Below, in pieces: positions 1 through 6,742 of a DNA stretch of 11,634 bases (positions are counted from its first letter, which is position 1; each line of letters begins with the position of its first letter). The notes under the pieces are model-generated. The model had not been told where the DNA came from. It saw only the letters and a program-made list of their open reading frames with translations, and did not search any database. Source of the stretch: Candidatus Thioglobus plumae. Its GTDB lineage: Bacteria > Pseudomonadota > Gammaproteobacteria > PS1 > Pseudothioglobaceae. The stretch spans positions 1 through 11,634 of the forward strand of contig CAJVCM010000069.1 in assembly GCA_910595815.1 (NCBI GenBank), read 5' to 3'. Both the position numbers and the translations under genes were made by a program.

Positions 1-603
1 TCAGGCAGAACAGATGCAGGTGTGCATGCGCTTGAACAAGTGATTCACTTTGAAACTGATGTTAAACGTGAAGACAACGCATGGCTGTTTGGCGGTAATG
101 TTAATCTACCTTATGATGTGAATTTTAAGTGGGCTAAGCAAGTCAATGATGATTTTCATGCACGTTTTAATGCCCATGCTAGGCAGTATCATTACAAAAT
201 TCATAATACGCCGGTGCGTTCTGCACTAGTGGGTGCTTATTCATTATGGGAACCGAGAAAGTTAGACATAACAGCCATGAGTATAGCGGCTGAATATTTA
301 TTGGGTGAACACGATTTTTCTAGCTTTAGAGGTAGTTTGTGTCAAGCCAAATCCCCAATCAAAACCATTGAATTTATTCGATTAACTCAAACTGGTAATG
401 AAATATTACTCGATATAAAAGCCAATGCATTCTTGCATCACATGGTACGCAATATTGTTGGCACGCTACTTAAAGTGGGTAGAGGTGAAAAAACCATTGA
501 GTGGGTTGAAGAAGTGTTGAACGCAAAAGACAGGAGGTGTGCTGGTGCCACCGCTGAGCCACAGGGGTTGTACTTCGTAAAAGCATTTTATGAAAATTTA
601 TAA
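1..603 (+). CDS. truA: tRNA pseudouridine(38-40) synthase TruA (5'-truncated by the window edge)
   Basis: TruA converts uridines 38, 39 and 40 in the anticodon stem-loop of many tRNAs to pseudouridine; it is a cytoplasmic homodimer. The reading frame is open from base 1, and the first residues read SGRTDAGVHA. This is the family's active-site motif, so the catalytic Asp is residue 5 of the fragment. The core motif ARQYHYKI, the segment GEHDFSSFRG, the stretch LHHMVRNIVGTLLKVGRG and a C-terminal ATAEPQGLYF all follow the usual TruA order. About 200 residues remain; by comparison with E. coli TruA roughly 55 N-terminal residues lie outside the window. The protein ends soon after GLYF and so lacks the longer C-terminal tail of the E. 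coli enzyme. A stem-loop terminator begins 20 bp after the stop. Identification is firm; only the start is unseen. Confidence 0.96.
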   Translation, partial: SGRTDAGVHALEQVIHFETDVKREDNAWLFGGNVNLPYDVNFKWAKQVNDDFHARFNAHARQYHYKIHNTPVRSALVGAYSLWEPRKLDITAMSIAAEYLLGEHDFSSFRGSLCQAKSPIKTIEFIRLTQTGNEILLDIKANAFLHHMVRNIVGTLLKVGRGEKTIEWVEEVLNAKDRRCAGATAEPQGLYFVKAFYENL

Positions 604-623
604 TCAATAGTTGTTAATGCAAA

Positions 624-651
624 AAAAACTCAAGCCATGGCTTGAGTTTTT
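624..651. terminator. Bidirectional intrinsic terminator between truA and the SulP gene
   Basis: A perfect 28-bp palindrome, with core CTCAAGCCATGGCTTGAG flanked by A5 on the left and T5 on the right. It lies between the converging truA (+) and SulP (-) genes. The A-tract becomes a T-tract on the opposite strand, so it can terminate from either side. The palindrome has no dedicated loop; the central CATG bases would have to open to form one. Confidence 0.85.
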
Positions 652-674
652 CACTTTGATTTCAACAATAAATC

Positions 675-2432
675 TTATGAAATCAAGTGCTTTAACGGAC
701 TCTTTAACGCAGCTTCTTCATCACCCAATTCTTTCCAAGCAAAACGAAGTGCATCAGTACGGCGATCATAAAAACGATCCTTACCGAACTTATCCATAAA
801 TCCAGAGCGCTCTAATACTTTCTCAATACCTTCAGTACGAGCAAATAATATTTCAACGCCACCAGCAGAACATCTGTCCAATAAGCCTGACAATACTTCT
901 TCACCAGATGCGTCAATTTGATTAATACCTGCCATATCAACGATAACATATTTCAAGCACTCATGCTTATCAGCAATAAGTTTTAAAATTTTGTCTTCAA
1001 AATAACCTGCATTACCAAAATACAAAGAGCCTGAATATTTAACAATTGACACCACTTCACAGCGATCAAGCTCATTGTCTAATGCATTAACTAGTATGCT
1101 CGAACCATCATGTGCAGATAGCTCGGTAAATCTTGGCTCCATGGTGCGGTACAAGAATAAAGCCAACGACAAGATCACACCGATTACAATACCGTTTTCT
1201 AAATGTGGTGCAAATAATAACGTTAATACGAACGAAGTAACTGCAACTATTGCATCATGCTTCTCAACCTTCCAGGCATGCATAATCGGTGCGAACTTAA
1301 TCAAGTTAATCACAGCCATAATAATAACGGCTGCTAAAGTTGCTTGAGGCAGGTGGTACAACAATGGTGTTAAAAATACCAGTGTAATGCCCACAATCAC
1401 CGCTGTTACTACCGATGAAAAGCCTGTAACTGCACCTGCTGAGATATTAACCGCAGAACGTGAAAATGAACCTGAAACTGCATAACCTTGGAAAAAACTA
1501 GAAACAACATTTGCCAAGCCTTGGCCCATTAACTCTTGATCGGCATCAAGGCGTTGTTTGGTCTGCGCAGCCATAGCTTTCGCAATAGAAATCGCTTCCA
1601 TAAAGCCAATCAAACCAATCGTAATTGCGACAACAATCATTTGGTTTATAACTGAGAAGTCAAGCATTGGTACAACCAATGGTGGCAATCCTTCAGGTAT
1701 TGCACCAACAATTGCGCCACCATAACCACCAGCTTCAACTGAACCGCCAAAATCAATTAACCAAGCAATGATTGTTGTTACTGCCACTGCAATTAATACG
1801 CCGGGTAATTTTGGCGCGTAATTCTTAACACCAATCATAATTGCAAAAGCCAAAACAGCAATTAACAAAGTAGCCATATGTGTATCTACAGTCGCATTAG
1901 TAATAGTGCCCCATACTTGCTCGTAAGTATGCTCGCCTTCGCCTTTGCTAACACCGAATACTTTGTTTAACTGTGAAGTGCCAATAATAATCGCTGCTGC
2001 GTTGGTAAAGCCAACCACAACTGGGTGAGATAAGAAATTAATAACAAAACCAAGTTTTAGTGCGCCTAACGCAAATTGGAATATACCCACCAAGAATGCT
2101 AACAATGAAGCGTAGGCAGCATATGTCACCATATCTGCACCTTCTGGAATGATTGTTGGAATTGCTGCAGCTGTTAATAAAGATACAACAGCTACGGGGC
2201 CAGTACCTAATTGACGAGATGAACCCATTAATGCTGCAATCATCACTGGCAAGAACGAAGCATATAAACCATATTGCGGAGCAAGGCCTGCCAATTGTGC
2301 GTAAGCCATTGATTGTGGCACTAGCACCAATGCAACGGTCAATCCTGCAACTAAATCTGCTTTTAATACGTTTTTATCTTTTATCTCATGAATCCATGCC
2401 AAAAAAGGCAAAAACTTCGCAATCTTATCCAT
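675..2432 (-). CDS. SulP (SLC26-type) inorganic anion transporter with C-terminal STAS domain
   Basis: This is an inner-membrane transporter of the SulP/SLC26 family, which moves sulfate, bicarbonate or other anions; the substrate cannot be told from sequence. I chose the ATG at 2430-2432 (585 aa) because GGAAA lies a few bases upstream; a TTG at 2442-2444 would add four residues. The membrane domain (about residues 25-430) has the family signature PQSMAYAQLAG (39-49), the PQYGLY motif (52-57), GPVAVVSL, and a TM8 segment GFMEAISIAKA with a Glu at about 279. That acidic position is linked to proton coupling in characterised SLC26-type transporters. SGSFSRSAVN (about 320-329) is the second half of the binding site. 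The STAS domain (about 431-556) carries DASG (507-510), whose Ser matches the phosphorylatable Ser of SpoIIAA-like STAS domains. It is transcribed divergently from a second, BicA-like SulP gene. Family assignment is certain; substrate is open. Confidence 0.93.
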   Translation of the reverse strand: MDKIAKFLPFLAWIHEIKDKNVLKADLVAGLTVALVLVPQSMAYAQLAGLAPQYGLYASFLPVMIAALMGSSRQLGTGPVAVVSLLTAAAIPTIIPEGADMVTYAAYASLLAFLVGIFQFALGALKLGFVINFLSHPVVVGFTNAAAIIIGTSQLNKVFGVSKGEGEHTYEQVWGTITNATVDTHMATLLIAVLAFAIMIGVKNYAPKLPGVLIAVAVTTIIAWLIDFGGSVEAGGYGGAIVGAIPEGLPPLVVPMLDFSVINQMIVVAITIGLIGFMEAISIAKAMAAQTKQRLDADQELMGQGLANVVSSFFQGYAVSGSFSRSAVNISAGAVTGFSSVVTAVIVGITLVFLTPLLYHLPQATLAAVIIMAVINLIKFAPIMHAWKVEKHDAIVAVTSFVLTLLFAPHLENGIVIGVILSLALFLYRTMEPRFTELSAHDGSSILVNALDNELDRCEVVSIVKYSGSLYFGNAGYFEDKILKLIADKHECLKYVIVDMAGINQIDASGEEVLSGLLDRCSAGGVEILFARTEGIEKVLERSGFMDKFGKDRFYDRRTDALRFAWKELGDEEAALKSPLKHLIS

Positions 2433-2500
2433 TTGTATTTCCAATTATTTTAAAAATTCTAGTTCTAACTACAGATGAGTCAGGGGGAATATAAGAGATA

Positions 2501-2512
2501 TATTATATAATA
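2501..2512. repeat. AT palindrome with TATAAT on both strands
   Basis: The 12-bp perfect palindrome TATTATATAATA contains a consensus TATAAT on the minus strand (2502-2507) and another on the plus strand (2506-2511). It sits in the 176-bp gap between the divergent transporter genes and could act as a symmetric -10 region. Chance occurrence is plausible in AT-rich DNA. Confidence 0.5.
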
Positions 2513-2536
2513 ATGACTACATTTAATGTGTGTCAT
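2507..2536 (-). promoter_or_regulatory. Candidate sigma-70 promoter for the SulP gene
   Basis: Read on the minus strand: -35 ATGACA (2531-2536, 5 of 6 consensus), an 18-nt spacer and -10 TATTAT (2507-2512, 5 of 6). This predicts a start near 2500 and a leader of roughly 65-70 nt before the ATG at 2432. An overlapping perfect TATAAT at 2502-2507 lacks a recognisable -35. Confidence 0.45.
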
Positions 2537-2537
2537 T
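2512..2537. repeat. Spaced inverted repeat in the divergent transporter control region
   Basis: The arms AATGAC (2512-2517) and GTCATT (2532-2537) are exact reverse complements separated by 14 nt, so equivalent bases are about two helical turns apart. The right arm overlaps the candidate -35 of the minus-strand promoter and lies just upstream of the plus-strand -10. This geometry would suit a dimeric regulator, but no regulator gene is nearby and the operator role is inference. Confidence 0.35.
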
Positions 2538-2540
2538 TTG

Positions 2541-2546
2541 TATAAT
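2541..2546 (+). promoter_or_regulatory. Candidate -10 element for the BicA-like gene
   Basis: A consensus TATAAT on the plus strand, 63 bp ahead of the BicA-like ATG at 2609. No convincing -35 exists at 16-18 nt spacing (best TACATT at 2518-2523), which may mean activator dependence. Transcription would start near 2553, just before the stem-loop at 2554-2569. Confidence 0.4.
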
Positions 2547-2553
2547 ACTGACC

Positions 2554-2569
2554 TTGTCTTTTCAGACAA
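2554..2569 (+). repeat. Small hairpin in the leader of the BicA-like gene
   Basis: TTGTCT, a TTTC loop and AGACAA form a 6-bp perfect stem about 40 bp upstream of the BicA-like start codon. It is not followed by a T-run, so it is not a terminator. It could be a 5'-end stabilising hairpin or a protein-binding site; the function is unknown. Confidence 0.4.
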
Positions 2570-2608
2570 ATCTATTTCAATAAATTTAAAAATACAGGGA
2601 TTAGGCCT

Positions 2609-4231
2609 ATGAAGCTAATTGAGAATTTACATTTTAATAACATTCGTGGTGATATTACTGGCGGTATTACAGCAGGTGTTGTCGCTCTTCCATTCGCCAT
2701 TGCAATGGGTCTGGCCTCAGGTGCAGGCGCGATTGCAGGTTTATACGGTGCAATCATTACTGGCTTCTTTGCCGCCTTATTTGGTGGTACGGGTGCTCAG
2801 GTATCTGGCCCAACCGGTCCAATGACGGTAGTGATGGCATTGATTGTCACTAAGTACATCGCCCTATTTCCTGAAACTGGATTAGCCATCGCCTTCACTA
2901 CTGTTGTATTAGGTGGCTTGTTCCAAATTGGCTTTGGTGTTTTAAGATTAGGCCGTTTTATCAACCTGATGCCGCACCCAGTAACCTCTGGCTTTATGAC
3001 TGGTATTGGCGTTATTATCATCATTTTACAAATCCCGCAAGTACTTGGCTTATATGAGATTAAAGGCTCTACCATGGGTATTTTTTCGCAACTAAGTGGT
3101 GTTGAAAACTATTTTGCCAATACCGGCGCTATTACCATTGCACTCATTACTTTGACAGTGGTTTATTTGCTGCCAAAGAAAATTGGCAAACTTATTCCAG
3201 CACCGCTATTTGCACTCATTACCGGTACGTTAATTTTATTATTCTTGCCACAATACTTTTCATCAGCAACTGAACCTTTAAACAGCATGATATTGGGCGA
3301 GATCCCAACAGGACTGCCTTCATTCCAAATGCCAGTTTGGGAGTCAAGCATTATTCTTGATATGGTTGCCTCAGGCATGATGCTGGCCATATTGGGCTCG
3401 ATCGACTCATTGTTGACTTCTTTAGTGTCAGATGAAATCACTCGCACACATCATAAGTCAGACCGTGAATTAATCGGCCAAGGTATTGGTAATACTATGT
3501 CAGGTTTATTTGGCGGTTTACCAGGTGCAGGCGCAACCATGCGTACCATGACCAATGTTAAAGCCGGCGGCTTAACGCCAATTTCTGGTGCATTACATGC
3601 GGTTTTACTGCTTGCAATTGTCTTAGGTGGTGCACAGTATGCGCAACAAATTCCGCTAGCAGTATTGGGTGCGATCTTAGTAAAAGTTGGTACTGATATC
3701 ATTGACTGGGAATACTTAAAAGGCTTGGTTTCAAAACCAAAATCTGGCGCATTGATTATGATTGTCGTGCTTGGTGTTACCGTACTTTACAACCTAATGG
3801 CTGCCGTTGGCATTGGCTTAGTGATGGCCAGCTTGATCTTCTTACAAAGAATGACTGATGTGCAATTAGCCAGTATTGTTTCTGTGCAGACCATCGAAGA
3901 AGCCTCTCACTTAGATGAATCACATCAAGAACTGATTCGCGCTGGCAACACATTATTCTATCAGTTAAACGGTCCCATGAGTTTTGGTTCGGCCAAAGGC
4001 ATTGTAAGAGACTTTTCAACCAAATCTAATTATGACAGAGTGATTCTAGATCTATCAAATGTGCCCGTGATTGATTACACCACTTCACGCGGTATTGCTG
4101 AAATTTGCAATATTTGTAAAGAGAGGTCTGCAGATATTACCATTGTTGGTGCAAACACCAAAGTGCGACACTTTTTGGAAAACATTGGCCTTGATAAAAG
4201 CCTAATCGCTTTGTCTTTAATAAAAGACTGA
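2609..4231 (+). CDS. BicA-like SulP transporter (probable Na+-dependent bicarbonate transporter)
   Basis: This 540-aa inner-membrane transporter has a C-terminal STAS domain. From memory of cyanobacterial BicA, the match is strong along its length: an N-terminus of the type HFNNIRGDITGGI (8-20), then GLASGAGAIAGLYGAI (34-49), FFAALFGGT, GPTGPMTVVM (67-76), TSGFMTGIGV (126-135), RELIGQGIGN, SGLFGGLPGAGATM (298-311) and GTDIIDW (361-367). TM8 has Asp266 and Thr270, and the second half-site has Gly308-Ala309-Thr310. These match residues I recall as the sodium/bicarbonate site of BicA (Asp258, Thr262, Gly300-Thr302). The STAS domain (about 435-540) has DYTTSRG where SpoIIAA-like domains have a D-x-S-G core. 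The start is supported by AGGGA at 2596-2600, 8 nt before the ATG. Bicarbonate uptake would suit an autotroph, but sulfate or another anion remains possible. Confidence 0.88.
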   Translation: MKLIENLHFNNIRGDITGGITAGVVALPFAIAMGLASGAGAIAGLYGAIITGFFAALFGGTGAQVSGPTGPMTVVMALIVTKYIALFPETGLAIAFTTVVLGGLFQIGFGVLRLGRFINLMPHPVTSGFMTGIGVIIIILQIPQVLGLYEIKGSTMGIFSQLSGVENYFANTGAITIALITLTVVYLLPKKIGKLIPAPLFALITGTLILLFLPQYFSSATEPLNSMILGEIPTGLPSFQMPVWESSIILDMVASGMMLAILGSIDSLLTSLVSDEITRTHHKSDRELIGQGIGNTMSGLFGGLPGAGATMRTMTNVKAGGLTPISGALHAVLLLAIVLGGAQYAQQIPLAVLGAILVKVGTDIIDWEYLKGLVSKPKSGALIMIVVLGVTVLYNLMAAVGIGLVMASLIFLQRMTDVQLASIVSVQTIEEASHLDESHQELIRAGNTLFYQLNGPMSFGSAKGIVRDFSTKSNYDRVILDLSNVPVIDYTTSRGIAEICNICKERSADITIVGANTKVRHFLENIGLDKSLIALSLIKD

Positions 4232-4248
4232 TAATTTAGAATACGTAA

Positions 4249-4288
4249 ACACAATAAAAAACCCGCAAGTGCGGGTTTTTTATTGTGT
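4249..4288. terminator. Bidirectional intrinsic terminator between the BicA-like gene and rimM
   Basis: An 18-bp perfect stem with a GC core (ACCCGC/GCGGGT), an AAGT loop, and A6/T6 tracts that continue into the stem. It starts 17 bp after the plus-strand stop and ends 15 bp before the rimM stop, so it can serve both genes. An outer pair, TTTAGAAT (4235-4242) with ATTCTAAA (4292-4299), could extend it across a small internal loop. Confidence 0.92.
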
Positions 4289-4303
4289 GCAATTCTAAAA
4301 ACT

Positions 4304-4861
4304 TTAAAAATCTTCATCCCAGTCTACCAATATCTGCTGCTTATCAATGTCAACAGATATTAAAAAGGGCTCGATATAAGGCACCCAATGCTCTTTGTCG
4401 CCATTCACCACCAATACATTATTAGCGCCAGTATCCACCAAATTACTTACCTTGCCAAGTACCACCTGTTGTTGGTTGATAACCTCTAGACCTATTAAAT
4501 CTTCCCAATAGTGCTCGCCTTCAGATAATTTAGGTAGTTGTGATTTTTCAATGTACAAATCAATACCAATCATTGGCCGCGCCTGTTCACGATCATTAAT
4601 GTCTTTAAGTTGGGCGACAATAGTCTTGCCCTGCTCTCGCCCTTTGAGAATGTCTAATGTTTGCCACTGACCGTCTATCTGAATATGCCAAGGTTGATAA
4701 GATAGAATGTTCTTTCGAGGCTGTGTGTGTGAAAATAATTTCACCCAGCCCTGGACGCCAAAAAGGCCATTGATCTTACCGACCAACAGCCTTTTAGGGT
4801 TAGAAGAGGTTGCTGTTGAATTACTCAGCAGCTTTTTCCTCTTCAGCCGCTTCAGCTGCAC
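4304..4861 (-). CDS. rimM: 16S rRNA processing/ribosome maturation factor RimM
   Basis: RimM assists late maturation of the 30S subunit 3' domain, binding S19 through its PRC-barrel domain. The N-terminal barrel begins at LVGKINGLFGVQGWVKLFS (about residues 26-44 from the GTG). It is followed by ILSYQPWHIQ, DINDREQARPMIG, LPKLSEGEHYWEDLIGLEV and the C-terminal PRC part NNVLVV...HWVPYIEPFL, ending DWDEDF, close to E. coli RimM. The start is unclear because no ATG is available. The outermost option is the GTG at 4859-4861, which overlaps rpsP by 41 bp and has no evident ribosome site. A CTG at 4829-4831 lies 5 nt after AGAGGA and gives an N-terminus closer in length to E. coli. A TTG at 4784-4786 would cut too close to the barrel. 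rimM follows rpsP as in E. coli, but trmD and rplS do not follow; a terminator ends the operon. Confidence 0.93.
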   Translation of the reverse strand: MQLKRLKRKKLLSNSTATSSNPKRLLVGKINGLFGVQGWVKLFSHTQPRKNILSYQPWHIQIDGQWQTLDILKGREQGKTIVAQLKDINDREQARPMIGIDLYIEKSQLPKLSEGEHYWEDLIGLEVINQQQVVLGKVSNLVDTGANNVLVVNGDKEHWVPYIEPFLISVDIDKQQILVDWDEDF

Positions 4862-5273
4862 TTGCTGCTTCTGCTTCGGCTGCTGCCTTTGCTTCTGCTG
4901 CTTCTGCTGCTTTCGCTTCGGCCTCAGCCTTTGCTTCTTCGTCTGCTTTTGCTTTAGCTTCAGCTGCTAATTTAGCCGCTACTGTCGCCGCTCTAGCATC
5001 TTGCGCTGCAACACGTTTTTCACGAATTGAAGGGTCTTTGAACTCTTTAACAAGTTGCTTAACACGATCAGAGATTTGTGCACCTTTTGATGTCCAGTAA
5101 TCTAATCTATCTTCTTCGATGGTAAGCCTAACTTCTTGTCCACGAGCTACTGGATTAAAATATCCAATACGCTCAATGTAACCACTGTCTCTACGTTTTC
5201 TAGAGTCTGTTGCTACAATTGAATAAAAAGGTTTTTTCTTGGCTCCACCTCGGGCTAGTCTAATTTTAACCAT
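4821..5273 (-). CDS. rpsP: Small ribosomal subunit protein bS16 with long Ala/Glu/Lys tail
   Basis: S16 is a 30S assembly protein that binds the 5' domain of 16S rRNA. The core is unmistakable: MVKIRLARGGAKKKPFYSIV (1-20), ATDSRKRRDSGYIERIGYFNP (21-41), then RLDYWTSKGAQISDRVKQLVKEF. The core ends near residue 85, the usual family length being about 80-90. Here it continues for about 65 residues made almost only of Ala, Glu, Lys and a few Asp/Ser, likely one long charged helix, to give 150 aa. The DNA of the tail is a degenerate run of GCT/GCA/GAA-type codons. AAGGAG (5284-5289) lies 10 nt before the ATG. It heads the rpsP-rimM pair; purB ends 58 bp upstream on the same strand, so read-through from purB is also possible. 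Confidence 0.96.
   Translation of the reverse strand: MVKIRLARGGAKKKPFYSIVATDSRKRRDSGYIERIGYFNPVARGQEVRLTIEEDRLDYWTSKGAQISDRVKQLVKEFKDPSIREKRVAAQDARAATVAAKLAAEAKAKADEEAKAEAEAKAAEAAEAKAAAEAEAASAAEAAEEEKAAE
4837..4842 (-). promoter_or_regulatory. Candidate ribosome binding site for rimM inside rpsP
   Basis: AGAGGA on the minus strand within the last codons of rpsP is the only good Shine-Dalgarno match near the rimM start. It stands 5 nt from an in-frame CTG (4829-4831) and 8 nt from a second CTG (4826-4828). It is downstream of the GTG at 4861 and cannot serve it. The match may be incidental, as the tail is rich in GAA/GAG codons. Confidence 0.35.
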
Positions 5274-5330
5274 GGGTTTTTTGCTCCTTTTATTATATTA
5301 ATACTCATACCGAAAGGCATAAGACGCGAA

Positions 5331-5339
5331 ATTATATCA
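5331..5339 (-). promoter_or_regulatory. Candidate extended -10 promoter for rpsP-rimM
   Basis: On the minus strand TGATATAAT (5339 to 5331) is a full extended -10 (TG-N-TATAAT), followed by a G+C-bearing stretch TTCGCG like the discriminators of growth-rate-controlled promoters. Transcription would start near 5324, giving a leader of about 50 nt before rpsP. The -35 is poor (AGCACA at 17-nt spacing), which extended -10 promoters tolerate. It overlaps the stop codon of purB. Confidence 0.5.
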
Positions 5340-6708
5340 GTTTTTCAATATCTTGTGCTAATTTCTCTGCATCACCAATGTAAGTCATTGGGGTTAAATC
5401 TGCTAGGGCTTGCTTAGCCTCTTCTGGCATATCAAGATCTTTAACAAACTCTGCTAGCACTTGTGCATCAATAGTGTTGCCACGCGTGAGTGCTTTGAGT
5501 TTCTCATACGGATTTTCAATACCGTAACGGCGCATTACCGTTTGGATTGGCTCAGCCAATACTTCCCACGAGCTATCTAAATCTTCTAATAATTTTGCCT
5601 CATTGGTTTCTAGCTTGCTAATACCTTTTGCAATCGATGCATAAGCAACTAAACAATGTGCACAGCTAACGCCAAGATTTCTAAGTACAGTTGAATCAGA
5701 CAGGTCACGCTGCCAGCGAGAAATGGCTAACTTATCAGCTAAATGTGTATTTAGCGCATTGGCAATACCTAGATTGCCTTCACCATTCTCAAAATCAATC
5801 GGATTCACTTTGTGCGGCATGGTGGATGAGCCCACTTCACCGGCAATGGTTTTTTGCTTAAAATAACCCAAGGAAATATAACCCCAAACATCACGACAAT
5901 AATCAATCAGAATCGTATTGAAGCGATTCATAGAGTGAAAATACTCTGCCATGTAATCATGCGTTTCAATTTGTGCGGTATACATTGCATAGTTAACACC
6001 CAGACCTTCAATAAAATCTTGTGAAATACTCTGCCAGTCAAGATCAGGATAGGCTGAAATATGTGCGTTAAAATTACCCACAGCGCCATTAAACTTACCC
6101 ATAATTTTGACCGATTTTAAATGTTCAATTTGTCGTTTCAAACGAAATGCAAAGTTAGCCATTTCCTTGCCTACTGTGGTTGGTGAAGCAGTTTGACCAT
6201 GCGTACGAGACAACATCGGAATACTTGCATTGTCTTTAGCCAAAGCACCAATCAAAGACAATATATTTTGCATCTCGGCTAAAACAACCTCACGACCATC
6301 GATCAACATTAATGCATGAGAAAGGTTGTTAATGTCTTCAGATGTACATGCAAAGTGGAAAAATTCACTCACAGCGTTAAGCTCTGCATTATCTTTAATC
6401 TTATCTTTTAAGAAATATTCAACCGCCTTCACATCGTGATTAGTAGTGCGTTCAATATCTTTTACTGCTTGCGCATCTTCAAGTGAAAAGTTAGTGGCAA
6501 TATCGGCTAAAAATTGACTGGCTTCGACACTAAATGGTGGTACTTCAGGAATGCCATCATTATCTGCCATGACTTGCAACCATTTAACTTCAATTAATAC
6601 GCGGTATTTAATCAGACCAAATTCACTAAAAATTGAGCTTAAAGCTTTGGTTTTCTCAAAATAACGCCCGTCAACAGGGGAAATAGCAGTTAAAGCATTG
6701 AGTTCCAT
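5332..6708 (-). CDS. purB: Adenylosuccinate lyase PurB
   Basis: PurB cleaves fumarate from SAICAR and from adenylosuccinate, thus serving both IMP and AMP synthesis. The chosen start, ATG 6706-6708, gives 458 aa beginning MELNALTAISPVDGRY, which aligns with residue 1 of the E. coli enzyme. In-frame TTG (6721-6723) and ATG (6715-6717) codons would add 5 or 3 residues. Motifs in order: RTTNHDVKAVEYF, the segment FACTSEDINNLSHALML, SRTHGQTASPTTVGKEM with the catalytic-type His at about 170, GAVGNFNAH, and the fumarase/lyase signature GSSTMPHKVNPIDFEN (about 293-308) with the catalytic Ser loop. RWQRDLSDSTVLRNLG and EPIQTVMRRYGIENPYEKLK complete the fold. No frameshift is seen. The gene is divergent from acnB with a very short shared upstream region, and no clear ribosome site precedes any of the starts. 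Confidence 0.96.
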   Translation of the reverse strand: MELNALTAISPVDGRYFEKTKALSSIFSEFGLIKYRVLIEVKWLQVMADNDGIPEVPPFSVEASQFLADIATNFSLEDAQAVKDIERTTNHDVKAVEYFLKDKIKDNAELNAVSEFFHFACTSEDINNLSHALMLIDGREVVLAEMQNILSLIGALAKDNASIPMLSRTHGQTASPTTVGKEMANFAFRLKRQIEHLKSVKIMGKFNGAVGNFNAHISAYPDLDWQSISQDFIEGLGVNYAMYTAQIETHDYMAEYFHSMNRFNTILIDYCRDVWGYISLGYFKQKTIAGEVGSSTMPHKVNPIDFENGEGNLGIANALNTHLADKLAISRWQRDLSDSTVLRNLGVSCAHCLVAYASIAKGISKLETNEAKLLEDLDSSWEVLAEPIQTVMRRYGIENPYEKLKALTRGNTIDAQVLAEFVKDLDMPEEAKQALADLTPMTYIGDAEKLAQDIEKLI

Positions 6709-6733
6709 AATTCGCATAGTCAAATCAAATAAA

Positions 6734-6742
6734 TGGTAAAAT
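6734..6742 (+). promoter_or_regulatory. Candidate extended -10 promoter for acnB
   Basis: TGGTAAAAT on the plus strand fits the extended -10 pattern (TG-N-TATAAT with one mismatch). A start near 6749 would leave about 25 nt before the ATG at 6775. No -35 is evident. If it is real, the ATG at 6733-6735 lies inside the promoter and cannot be the start codon. Confidence 0.35.

Noticed and set aside
611..799. Small plus-strand open frame after truA
   Set aside because: It spans the bidirectional terminator and the antisense of the SulP C-terminus; its product resembles no known protein and it has no clear ribosome site.
2153..2494. Plus-strand open frame across the SulP 5' end and promoter region
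   Set aside because: It is antisense to the conserved N-terminal transporter motifs and runs through the control region; the product is not recognisable.
4824..4990. Repeats in the rpsP tail considered as a CRISPR or tandem satellite
   Set aside because: The repeats are degenerate 3-9 bp codon repeats inside a coding frame, with no regular repeat-spacer structure.
4707..5100. Plus-strand open frames rich in Phe/Cys (4707-4970) and Ala/Ser (4810-5100)
   Set aside because: Both are antisense shadows of the repetitive Ala/Glu/Lys tail of rpsP. The simple codon repeats keep several frames open, and the products have no recognisable domain.
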